Positions 12,416 through 25,600 of a DNA stretch of 64,000 nucleotides are shown here, one piece after another (within the stretch, counting starts at the first letter, position 1; every line of letters starts with the position of its first letter). The DNA is from Sipunculus nudus (taxonomy: Eukaryota > Annelida > Sipuncula > Golfingiida > Sipunculidae), in contig CM049309.1 in NCBI GenBank assembly GCA_026874595.1, positions 6,842,576-6,906,575 on the forward strand, in the 5' to 3' direction. The position numbers and the translations under genes are program-made. Below the pieces are notes generated by a model. It was not told the origin of the DNA and made no database searches. It saw nothing but the letters and a program-made list of their open reading frames with translations.

Positions 12416-13420
12416 AACTAGATGTGTCTGAACGACACAAATGCCCCCGCCTGGGGCAAATTAGAAACATTTGTTAAATTTTGAAAAAAAATTTTAAGTT
12501 CAGGAGGTGTCGTATGGTCAAAAGAAGGTCACAAGGGCAAAATGCAAACCTGATCTGTAATGGGTCATTATCAAGCAACACACCAAAAATCAGGCCAGTA
12601 TCTGCAGGCATTGTGAAAAAAAGTCCATAAATGTGCATTTTCCATAAAAATTTCTGTCTTTCATGAAATTTTCTATGTTTAGGAGCCGTAAAACAATCAA
12701 AAGTAGGTCAACCGGGACGAAACGCGAACTCGATCTGTAACTGTCATTATCTGCCCACACATAAAAAATCAGGGTGGTATCTGCAGGCATTGAGGAAAAA
12801 AAAGTCAGTACATATGCATTTGTTATGAAAATTTCTATTTTTCATGAAACTTTCTAAGTTCAGGAGCAGTCAAATGGTCAAAAGTAGGTCAACTGGGACA
12901 CAACAAATACTCATTGTGTAACTGGTCATTATCTGCCTACACACCAAAAATCAGGCCCGTATCTGCAGACACAGCAAAAAAAAGTCCATACATGTGCACT
13001 TTTTTATGAAATTTTCTATGATCAGGAGCCGTAAAACGGTCAAAAGTAGGTCAAACTGGACGAAACGCTAACTCGATCTGCAACTGGTCTATATCTGCCC
13101 ACACACCAAAAATCAGGCCAATATCTGCAGCCGTTGTGAAAAAAAGTCCATACATGTACATTTTCCATAAAAATTTCCGTCTTTCATGAAATTTTCTTAG
13201 TTAAGGAGCCGTAAAACGATCAAAAGTAGGTCAACTGGGACGAAACATGAACTCGATCTGTAACAGGTCATTATCTGCCCACACACCAAAAATCAGGCCA
13301 ATATCTGCAGGCATTGCGAAAAAAAGTCTGTACAACTGTTTGATTTAGGAATGACGGAAGGACGGAATGACAGACATGGGTAAAACTATATGCCCCGGCC
13401 ACTTTGTGTCGGGGGCATAA
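12416..13420 (+). mobile_element. Hairpin-ended tandem-core element, third family
   Basis: 5' AACTAGA, palindrome GTGTC-tgaac-GACAC, then aaatgcccccgcctggggca. Five ~185 bp units follow (aggagccgtaaaacggtcaaaagtaggtcaactgggacgaaac..., atctgcccacacaccaaaaatcaggcc, tctgcaggcattg). The 3' hairpin (13388-13419, tatgcccc...gggggcata) also holds tttgtgtcg, the inverse of the 5' cgacacaaa. This family has the same architecture as 4634 and 15193 but unrelated unit sequence and no GGTGGCGCCACC. Confidence 0.6.
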
Positions 13421-13525
13421 AAATGTACAACGTATCTGGCCACAAAGCATATCAAAAAGAGACTGAAAAAAATTCGCCATATTTGCTTTTTTATATAAAT
13501 TGAGAAACACAAAGAATTAACTTAC

Positions 13526-13637
13526 ATAAATGCTAATCCTATATATAGCATCGTTGTACCAGTGTAAAGAGGATGACTCAGCATTCTATATGGAAAACAA
13601 ACCAGGTCACCAGATTCAACGATACTGTAACATTCTC
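13526..13637 (-). CDS. PEMT: PEMT exon 5 (last exon seen)
   Basis: The acceptor is TTCCCAG|GAGAATG at 13637 and the donor is TTTAT|GTAAGT at 13526; two bases are carried into an exon not found in this window. It encodes GECYSIVESGDLVCFPYRML and SHPLYTGTTMLYIGLAF. The FPYxxLxxPLYTG block aligns with the family's FPFNILDNPMYWG. A hairpin-ended repeat element (12416-13420) lies 106 bp beyond the donor, so it occupies the next intron. Confidence 0.87.
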
Positions 13638-16600
13638 CTGGGAAAATAATATAAAACATGTGAAATAATTAAAATGACAAATACATCAGGAAATACAAAA
13701 TAAATGTGAACTTTTATTGGTAATATTGTGATTCTTAAAAGAATATTTATCATGAAGTATCTATTAAAGTATGCATGGTGGAGATTATTTAAAATCAATA
13801 TCATAGGGTATTTTTTATCCTTTTTCCATAAAAATGGTTTTTTTCACTTACAATTTTCAGTGTAAAACTTACTTGCAAAATGTTGATTAACAAACATTTT
13901 ATTTCAATTCCAGAAAATATATGCTGGATGGCCATGCAGATACAGTAAACAGAGACAGACACTGATGTCTAAACCCAGATGTGGCATGTGCTGCCATCTG
14001 TCTTTAGTATTGCAAAATACTTTTCAACAAAAAATGTCCTAGTTTGCATATTTCTGCAGATATGTGACAATTTTTTCACAATTCATAAATATGTGAACCT
14101 TATATTTAAACTGAACATTTGAACATTTGAAAAGCATTTTCTTTTTCATGAACTGATACATCTCTTGTGGCCTGTGGAACAAAGAAATAACTATAGAGCA
14201 CTATAATATTATTCTGTTTTTAAGAATGCCACTTACCTAAATGTGCTCGATAGAAACCTAAGGCCCAATAGCTGGAGGCAATAAGAATGAGACCACAAAA
14301 AATGAGCAGGTAGCCAGTCACGAGGTACGTGTTCTTCGCTGCTGCTGGCCAAAATGGTTGAGTCTCCTTAACTACAGTCTTGTATCTGAAAATACAAAAA
14401 GGAGTGGTCAGTAAAGCACCGAGTTGGCAATTCTCTACAAGAACTAATTAATATATTTTTTTGCTATAAACAGCCCCCAGCTAGTAATATACATGTAATT
14501 ATAAATGGTTAGAAATGACATGTAGATTATGTACTTATTAAAATGATATCTTCATTGCTTCTGTGTACAGCTACAAGTAGGGAGCCAGATACAGTTTTTA
14601 ATTGATGGATGGTGCATTTTATAATTTTTCTGTTTATAAATGAAACCTATGCTTATCCTTACACATATAATTACAATGTATAATGAGATGAAGGGTTGTA
14701 CTAGAAGCATGTGTAACGATAAATGTAACAATACTGACCTACAAAACCTGATGAGCCCCAGAGTCAGCATCATTAGACCAAACACCACACACGGCAGTTT
14801 ACGACATCCTCCGACCTGACCACCCCGATGCCACACCCAGCGACCAATCTGCAGTGATAGTTAAAAATTGTAATTTTTTGTAAATGTTAAAAGCGTGTAG
14901 CTAATCTGATCCTATAATTAACAAGCAAATTTGTGGAATTTAAGTCCCCCACTTGCGCCTCTTATTATCTCTTATTTGCCCTATCAATATGTTTTAGTTT
15001 TTATTGTCCCCTGAAGATGTCTCTACATGTCATAGTGGCTTTTTCACATGTCATAATTTTGGGTTGTGAATTGGGAACCAAAAGGGGAATTTTATGCTTT
15101 GTTTTTGGGCTGCTGATCATAAATTTTCACACAGACACTCTAAACCAGTCCCAACCAAGGTATGCATGAGAGCAATCAATGACCATAACTTGAACTAGAT
15201 ATTTCTTGGCACCGCAGGTGCCATAGTATCCCCAGACAATTAATCCCCCCCCTTTAAGAATAGGCCCCCCATCTTCAGCAACAATTAATATCAGACCACA
15301 CTCATAGAAAAGGTCATTCTCATAGAAAAGGTCATGATCTAAATTTCAATATACATCATCCCCTAACCCATGTCTATGTATATGCAAGAAATCTGTCCAT
15401 TAGTTTTTGACTTATAATGCTCACAATACTGTTAAGTGGCAATGATGGGGTATTAAACGGCACGAAAACAAGTAAAAGAATAACAGGTGGCACCACCTGT
15501 TTCCCGTACATGACAACACTATCCAAGATCTTCGTTCAAGTTGATTTTTGGACCAATCAATGCATCCCTTATGGAGAAATTAATGATTTTGTGTGATTTT
15601 CACCATATATGGCAATATTCAAGGTCAAGGCCACTCATTGGAAAGGTCATGACCCCTATTCAAATAAACATTATCCTATAACCCATATCCATGTATATGC
15701 ATAATATGAAAGAAATTTGTCCATTAGTTTTTGACTTAAAATGCTCACAGTACTGATAAATGGCAATGATTGGGTATTAAACGGCACAAAACAAGTAAAA
15801 GAATAACAGGTGGCGCCACCTGTTTCAGGTACATGACAATACTTTCCAAGATCTTCGAACATCTTGTTTTTTGGACAAATGCATGCATCCCTTATTGAGA
15901 TATTAATGATTTTGTGTAATTTTCACCATATATGGCAATATTCAAGGTCAAGGCCACTCTAATAGGAAAGGTCATGACCCCAATTTATATATACATTATC
16001 CCATAACCCATGTCTATGTATATGCATAATATGAAAGAAATCTGTCCATTAGTTTTTGACTTATAATGCTCACAGGTTATAAATGTACTGTTAAGTGGCA
16101 ATGATGGGGTATTAAACGGCACGAAAACAAGTAAAAGAATAACAGGTGGCGCCACCTGTTTCCGGTACATGACATTACTATCCAAGATCTTCGGTCAAGT
16201 TGATTTTTGGACCAATGCATGCATCCCTTATTGAGAAATTAATGATTTTGTGTGTTTTCACCATATATGGCAATATTCAAGGTCAAGGCCACTCATTGGA
16301 AAGGTCATGACCCCTATTCAAATAAACATTATCCTATAACCCATATCCATGTATATGCATAATATGAAAGAAATTTGTCCATTAGTTTTTGACTTATAAT
16401 GCTCACAGTACTGATAAATGGCAATGATGGGGTATTAAACGGCACAAAACAAGTAAAAGAATAACAGGTGGCGCCACCTGTTTCAGGTACATGACAATAC
16501 TTTCCAAGATCTTCGAACATGTTGATTTTTGGACCAATGCATGCATCCCTTATTGAGATATTAATGATTTTGTGTAATTTTCACCATATATGGAAATATT

Positions 16601-19600
16601 CAAGGTCAAGGCCATTCTAATAGGAAAGGTCATGACCCCAATTTATATATACATCATCCCATAACCCATGTCTATGTATATGCATAATATGAAAGAAATC
16701 TGTCCATTAGTTTTTGACTTATAATGCTCACAGGTTATAAATGTACTGTTAAGTGGCAATAATTGGGTATTAAACGGCACGAAAACAAGTAAAAGAATAA
16801 CAGGTGTTTCACCTGTTTCCGGTACATGACATTACTATCCAAGATCTTCGGTCAAGTTGATTTTTGGACCAATGCATGCATCCCTTATTGAGAAATTAAT
16901 GATTTTGTGTGATTTACACCATATATGGCAATATTCAAGGTCAAGGCCACTCTCATAGGAAAGGTCATGACCCCAATTTAAATAAACATCATCCCATAAC
17001 CCATATCTATGTATTTGCATAATATGAAAGAAATCTGTCCATTAGTTTTTGACTTATAATGCTCACAGTACTGTCAAGTAGCGTTTTTGGGGATATTAAA
17101 CGGCATGAAAACAAGTAAAGAATAATAGGTGGCGCCACCAGTTTCTGGAACATGACAACCCTATCCATGATCTTCGATCAACTTGATTTTGGGATCAATC
17201 CATGCAAGTTTTCTAGAGATATTTAAGAATTTGTGTGATTTTCCCCAAAATTGAACCTATTCAAGGTCAAGGTCACTCTCCTAGTTGAGGTCATGACCTC
17301 ATTTTAAATAGGCGTCGTCCTCTCACCCATATCTATATATATACCAAGTTTGGTAAAGATCCGTGAAATATTTTTTGAGTTATTGTGTCCAAAAGAAATC
17401 TCTGCGGCGGCGGCGGCGCGACCGTGCCTAAACCATAGTATCTCCAGACTATGTCTGGCGATACAATGAAATTGGATCATATTTAGGAAAGTTATCGCAT
17501 GGAAATATCATCAAATGTTATTATGCATCATAAGCATAGTATTCCTCTTGAAGTGAAACACTAAAACCCCTTTCACACACAAAACATTTTTAAACAGATT
17601 TTGGCATAGTGTCAGTGTTAGTGCATTCACATTGGCATTTAGCATCATTGCGTGTTGTGTACATTTCAAAAGTGGAACAATGTAACAACATGCAGACACG
17701 AGCATACTCCCTCTCCTCTAGGAAATTGTTTTGTTTTCCGCCGGAGAGAAGTAGATTAACAACTTGGAGCAAACAACCATGCAGGGTCAGGTGGAATTCT
17801 GTGGGGTAAGGCAAATTTTTTTGGGTGCCGAACCTCATTTCAGGTTGATTAAAAAGTTAATTTTGTGCTCTGTTATATGATTGTAAGATAAAAAGTCAAA
17901 GGAACAAGGTAAGAGGAAATAAGTCCTAATATTGGTTAGGAAATAAAGTCACAGAAAAATGTCACACACCTGACTAGGGAATGAGGTCACAGGTTTGGGT
18001 AGGAAAAAAGACACAATAAATAAAGTCATAAATTTATTAGGGAAACAGACACAAATTTAATTGGTAAAAAATACTACTTATATGTTCAATGTATCACTTA
18101 ATATATTTTTACTTTAATTTTAGCATTGAAGTTTTAACAAAGTCACCATTAGTTTTAAACAAATAGTTTTCTTTAAATGCTTACTTTATGGTGAAGAGTA
18201 ATTTATATTAAAGAATACTCTACCTTGTAAAACACTGTATGTCAAACATATCAAAGCCAGTAATTATTATTTCACAACTAAAGGAGTCTCTCATAAGTTC
18301 CATTTGTTTTAAGTTTACATTTTTTTAGTATACATTTTCTGACTTTATTTGCCATGATTTTTTTCCTACACAAACCTAGCTGTGATTTTATTTTGTAATA
18401 GAAGTTTTGACTTTATTTCCTGTGACTTTTGCCCTTCTAATATTTTATATGCCAAGTTGAATATCATAAAGCTGGGCATCTTCATATTAAAAGCCTGTTT
18501 CATACATGTGTGCATATATATTATATGATCACAGTAAAATTATCAGGACAGAGTTTTAAAATGTTAGATAAATAAACTCCAAATGAAGAGAAAATCTACT
18601 GAAATACAAAAATGGTAAACAACATTAAATAACTCTCAATGAAAATATTAATTCATTGCAAAGAGCTATTAAAAACTAATTTCATTGAACATCAAACCTG
18701 AACATTAGAAGAGCATTAAAAAGTTTAACAGAACTAAAATGGTTTTTAATTACAGGTGTTCATATTTCAAATTCTAATTTCTTACCAAAAACAAATTGAT
18801 TCTTGCAAACGTGAAACATATACCTACAATAACTGAATATTCAACAAGTCAACTATTATGAATATTTTGAGTAAAATAAGGATGTTGAAAGTTTTGGTGA
18901 CTTTCACATAATATTATGAAAATATATATAAAATAATTGTGAAAATTGCATTAACAAATCTTGATTCTGGTCATGGGTGGGCCTTTGCTTAATGGGCTTT
19001 CGTGTAAGTTGACTTTTTTCCAGGTGGGCTTTTGTCCAAGTGGGCTTTTGCCCAGTTGGGTATAAAATTTCTGTCACCCCTTGTCTCAGCCTATGAAACT
19101 ATACTGCTACACATAAGTATATAAAATGTATATATGTTACACGTGTGTATATACATATACATGAACTAATGACTTCAGCACTGGAACTGCCCACTTTCAA
19201 TAGCACTACCATAATCAATTTGTTGTGAACCCTGCAGTGCCACCACCCAAACAGACAGTCACGCCCAGAAGTTCTCTATTACACTGTGATTAATGGCCAA
19301 ACATCAATATACCTGACAGGCTGATCTATTAACAGGTGTGTGCGTTCGCTACAAAGACTCTATTGATCACAAGGGGGTGCTCCTACTCCACCAAGTGACA
19401 CAGGGGAAAAAATAAATCAATCTCTCACAGTCACCATGGTCACATCTCGTTATCCGCCTCCAGCTCGTTAAATGGCAAATGTGTTCAATCACGAGCCCAT
19501 GGTGTTCCGGTCTTATTCCTTTAGACATGTGGTACACATATGTTTATTACTGTCCTGTATGCACTTTTGGTTTTACGTTGATGATCTGCCAAAAGTACTT

Positions 19601-22600
19601 CACTTGACTTAGACAAAGACTTTTAGTGATACCTGGATAGTCAAGCTGACAAGTCAGGAACTGTTGTAGAGGTCAGACTGGTTATTGAGAATGTTACACT
19701 AAGTACAATGCCAGCTGTACCCAACAGAAAGGACATCATTTGAAAAATATCACTAATATATATATCAGTTGCGGCAGCCCTTACAAGGGGTTATTATATA
19801 AAGAAAATGCCTCAAAGTAAAACACACTAAGGATATTTGCTGCAAAAACTATCTATAGTCATAATTATAGGTGCAGATATAAGCTGCCATACTAGGGAAG
19901 TCTATGGTGAGATCAATGCCAAGGATATTAGTGATAACAACCATATGAAAGATATCAGTGGAAACCTTATAGATATCACTGAAAAATATCCATACCAGCA
20001 GTACCAGGACTGGATATCAACAAAGACAGGATATCCCTGCCATAAGAGTATTGAAGATATCAGTGATATCAAAAATATCAGTCACCAATCAAATATATCA
20101 AACTGGGGATATCTTTATCCATATCAGTGGTAATAATAATGCCAAAGATATAAGTGGTATTGACACCACCAAAGTAACCAATACATTACATCAAATTTAG
20201 GATATCATTATCCATATCAGTGGGAAAAAAGGATAACACCAAAGATATCAGTGTTATCAACAATACCAAAGTTACAAGTACACATTATCACACTCAAGAT
20301 ATCATATCAGTGGTAACAACTACTACATATATATCAGTGGCAAAAAAATATCTGGGTTAAATAAATCACCAAAAAAATTGCAGGAGCAACACCAACTGCA
20401 AGGATATCAGTGAGCAATGCAAGGATATCAGTGAAAACATAGATATCAGCAATATGTCTCATCCCTCCCGAACTCTGGGCCGCACCACATCGACACTGCA
20501 GTCAGCAAAACTTCTGACCGGTGCAAAGCGACTGAGTGCAGCAAGTAAGTTAAATTATGTACAAAAATAAGTGGAACAATTCCACTGTAACATACTAACA
20601 TGAACACAAATTTTCTCTGATACTTTTAATATAACATAGAAATATCAAAATTACTGCCACCAACAGGTCCTTAATAAAGAGTAAAAAGAGTAAATAAAAA
20701 TAGGGACTGTGAAAAAGTGGTTATTATTTGAGGTGATCACTAAACTGAGAGTGTCTTTACGTGAGGTTTTACTGTATAATGAAACAATTGTCCCTTGAAA
20801 TGAAAAGCATGTTTTTTTTTTAAGTTCAACTATGCTGGGATTACAAACAATGGGGGCTTAGCTTTTTTAAGTGAACAGCCCTTGAAACTATCAGGAAAAG
20901 ATCCCCCCCCCAATTTGGTTTAACTTGAAATCGACAGAATCCTCATCACAAATATTAGAAAGATCATAAATTTATTTAGATCAATTATCACTGATGATAG
21001 GTGGGTTGGTGCAAAACAATATAATCATCAATCTTGTCATGCAATGCATAATCAATTGCACAGTTCTGTACACGCTTTCATATAAATATTATTCATGGTA
21101 GCAAACTTTAGAAATCTGTGTTCACTAATACTTTCATATCTTAGTCTACTATATCAAATGTAGGGTATAGAATTATTACATATAGGCCAACATATTGGCC
21201 TACATATCAATTGAGTTGATGTGCAGGTTTATATATGGTCAGAAAATTCATTCTTAAAATAAAAAAACATTATTCATGGTAGCTTCTGGTTGTAAAATCA
21301 TGTGCAATGATGAAATAAAATAAAATGATACTTCCGATACTTCATGTACTTTTACATGACTGTGAAATCTGTATATGGAATTGGACCTTAAATATTGACT
21401 GAGTGAGTTCAGTTTGACCTGTAAATCAAGCTGAAAGATCAAGGTGATGGCTGGCCATGGGTTGTTGACGCTTGCTAAAAAATTTTTAGTTTGTGCGTCC
21501 GTCTTTCGTAATCATCTGACAGGATTAGGATATTTTTTCTGGTAAATATGACTTCTTCCCTTGAGCAACCGATTAAATTCATTATTAAAGAAAATGACCA
21601 ATTACTAATATAATCAATTAATTGGCGCATTACTACTAAATTAATAAGTGGAGATAATATCATCCAAACTGATATATGCAAGAGAGAAGAGAAGAATTTA
21701 CCATGAACCATGCACATCACACACGCAGAAGTCTGACTGGCATATATTTGACAACTGTATAATTAGTCTTCTTGTGTTTCATGCAACTGACCTATCCATG
21801 AACTCTGTGTGACCAGAATTGCATATTCATTCAATGAATAATAATGAGCATTGGACTAAAGTACAACCAATCAAGTAACCATAAACATTTTATCAGTCAA
21901 TCATCTGACAAAAACAAAATTTGCATAATTTGACAGAAATCTTCCAAACAAAACACGTGTTGTCTGTACCAGTACCCATATCGGCATATTTTCCAAGATA
22001 TTTTTTATACAAAGGAAACAGTACAAAAGTTCTAGGATAAAGGTTGCAGGAGTCATTCCTCTGACAGTAATTTCTGTGAGACTAATATTCCAAAATATGG
22101 CAAGACAGTTCACATTGACTGCAATATATTCATCAATAAGAAACAGCAATTCTTGTTGATGACATCAGTCAATGTGACATCATTACAGTCTTGTAAACAG
22201 CTCTCGCAACCATGGGCATGGAATGTGTGATCCATGTAGAATTTCTTTATAGATATTTACTGATTATGCTCAGCATGTAAAATTTCTTTATAGATATTTA
22301 CTGATAATGCTCAGCATGTAGAATTTCTTTATAGATATTTACTGATAATGCTCAGCATGTAGAATTTCTTTATAGATATTTACTGATAATGCTCAGCATG
22401 TAGAATTTCTTTATAGATATTTACTGATAATGCTCAGCATGTAGAATTTCTTTATAGATGTTTACTGCTAATGCTCAGCATGTAGAATTTCTTTATAGAT
22501 ATTTACTGATAATGCTACGAGGCAGAAGGTCCCAAGCAAATCGCTCAGAGGAGCATCCATAATCTTAATAAAACCTCAGAGATTCACTCAAATCTTAGCA

Positions 22601-25600
22601 CCAGATTGTAATATTATTCCCAAAACCTGGGCTTATAATGAATATAAATTTACAAATGAATGTGGGAGTTAACCAGATGTAGTATCCAACTCTATACAGA
22701 AACCGAGAGCACTGCATGCATTAAAGTGGTGCCCTATCTGATATTACTGTATGTCCCTCCTTTGGTCACATAACCAAACATAATCTGGCAAACAAACTAT
22801 GACACATTACTTGTTTTTTTGCTCAAATAACAGAATGAAACATATTACCGAGGTGCAAAGTTAGGGAGCAATGTTGGCAAGTTTCTAACCATACATGACA
22901 TGTTGCTTTGGGGTTACAGGCAGCAACAAATTTTCTTTTTTCAAGTCCTTCTTCTGATTGGCTGTTAAGTTTCAGGCTCATTCATTGTGTAATCCAAGCA
23001 TAAGATTTACTTCCTGGTGCCTAAAATAGTGCCATCTGGTGAGTAAGCCACCTGCACATTTTGTTTTAAAGGTGCACAATCACCTACCTCTGAAAAAGAA
23101 TTAATGTGATTTCTTGTTTCCTGTGTGTATAAATTAATGATCAAAGGTTAAGTTTGGTTGTGAAAAGTTCTTATAAGGCCTTCGTGAAGGATGTGTGAAC
23201 TTGTTTATCAACAACATATTTGTAAACAAAGCAATGTTGACAAAAGGGAAAAACATGTAGCCTTAGGTGGTAGGTTGCATATATGCGGAGGTAGAAAGGT
23301 CACATGTTGCCAAACTCTATTTGCAAAGCTCTTGCTTATCAGACTTGCTGCAAGATGCTCTTGTTAAATTTGATTTGATTATATTGGCGGGCCCCAAATA
23401 TTATAAACACGTTGACATAAACAAAACAAACATCCTGTGTGCGGTGATATCCACGTTTTCTGGCCTATTTTTTATAAAAGCTCCAAGGGATTACCTTTAG
23501 TTTATAAAGGTCAGATAGGTGTTTGGGCACCTTTAACTTGATAGAAATGGTTCACACACCAAGGCCAGGTAAAGACCCACGTTAATTTATTTTAAGCTGA
23601 TATAATTTATTTAAAAAGTGCTTGAAAGCTTCACTGGGAGGCTTACTACATAGACTAGGAGTTACCAAGCTACATTTTTTAATGCCTACTACATTTAATT
23701 ATGTACATATGCAGAATACCATTTAGGTTTGGGACTATGGAGCAGGACTGTAACACATGTATGCTTCCTCACATTTTATCCTGGTGTTTTCTAGGCCCAG
23801 TGTCTACATCACCTATCAGCCCTTGATGTGTAATCATCCATCCTTGTTGATTATCAAACACCAAGGAGCCCCTAAAAGTGGAACTTGTTTTTGAGTGCTA
23901 CAAAGCTATGGGGCGCAGCCTTGACATAATTATGACATGAGTGCTCAGCCTAGGTCAGAGCCCACTGTGAGAAATCTGTAATCCTCAACTGAGTCCTATG
24001 CTCTATCCTTAGACCACAAATGACAGTATCACTCTTTATCCTACCTAGCAGTCTAGATTCTAACCAGATCCATAAAATTTTGAAAGAATAGACCTATGAT
24101 AAATATATGGAAGTGGCTAAACAGCCGGCAGGGGAAATTGACCTTGCCAGCTGTCAAGCCCACTGGCTAAACTGCCAGCAAATTAATGTATGCTCTATTT
24201 CAGTGTTATACTCTGTACTTTCCATTATTATTTTGACAATGAGCTGACAATATAGTGCTGACTTACCCAATAAACTATTTTGCTGGTCTATATAAAATAA
24301 GTATGTTGATTACTGATGAGTAGGTTCTAAAAGTGCACATTTTTTTTATATGTAGGCCTACAGGGTAGTTTTATGTAAATTTTCTTATAAAAATTGTAAT
24401 ATTTACAGGACAGTTTATAGATTTTGTGATTAAAATATACCAGAACTGTGAATGTGTGTGCAGAGACTGTTTACAGTTTGTACACTAGTGTGCTTATGAG
24501 CAAACAAAGAATTAGTGTGTGAAAACAAACAATTAAGGATATGTAAAATAAATGGCCTAAGGATAAGCTTATTACTTGATCAAAGGTATAATCAAACAAT
24601 CTTACACCACACCCTATTAAAGCTTTTGAGCCTAGCTATTGTATTGTGAGATGAGGCAAGAAATATCCCCACCAAATGGCATGTCTTACAGAATGACTAT
24701 CAAAATATCTAATTTGGTAGATCAGCACTATATTGTCTGCTCATTGTCAAAATAATAATGGAAAGTATTTAGTATCACACTGAAATGGAGCATACAATGT
24801 TACATTTTATTGCCATCAGTTCAGCCAGTGGGCTAGACTGCCGGCAAGTTCAGTATTCCCTGCCGGCTGTTCAGCCTGTGGACTTAACTGCCAGCACCCT
24901 GCCAGCTGTTTAGCCACTTCCTAAATATATTTCTCCTGAAAGCCAGCAACAATATTGCCAGTATTTCAGTCCCTATGTTTTTATGTTCAGTTTTGGCTGT
25001 GTACTTACCAAGTTCCAGAAGAGAGGGTTAAATATGATGAGTACCATAACAAACCACAGGTTGAGATCATTGAGTTTCACATAGGCAGTACTCCAGTCTG
25101 GTAGTCCAGCCTGAAAAACAAACACAAATATTACACAGGCAGCACTCCAGTCTGGTAGACCAGCCTGAAAACACAAACACAAATACTACACAGGCAGTAC
25201 TCCAGTCTGGGAGACCAGCCTGAAAACACAAACATAAATACTACACAGGCAGTACTCAAGGATGGTAGACCAGCCTGAAACACAAACACTACACAGGCAG
25301 TACTCCAGTCTGGTAGACCAGCCTGAAAATACAAACTTAAATACTACACAGGCAGTACTCCAGTCTGGTAGACCAGCCTGAAAATACAAACTTAAATACT
25401 ACACAGGCAGTACTCCAGTCTGGTAGACCAGCTTGAAAACACAAACATAAATACTACACAGGCAGTGCTCCAGTCTGGTAGACCAGCCTGAAACACAAAC
25501 ACAAATACTACACAGGCAGTACTCCAGTCTGGTAGACCAGCCTGAAAACACAAACACAAATACTACACAGGCAGTACTCCAGTCTGATAGTCCAGCCTGA

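Noticed and set aside
11640-12470. Missing PEMT last exon
   Set aside because: No frame with the expected membrane helix followed by an E-E-x-F motif and a phase-2 acceptor was found here or elsewhere to the left.
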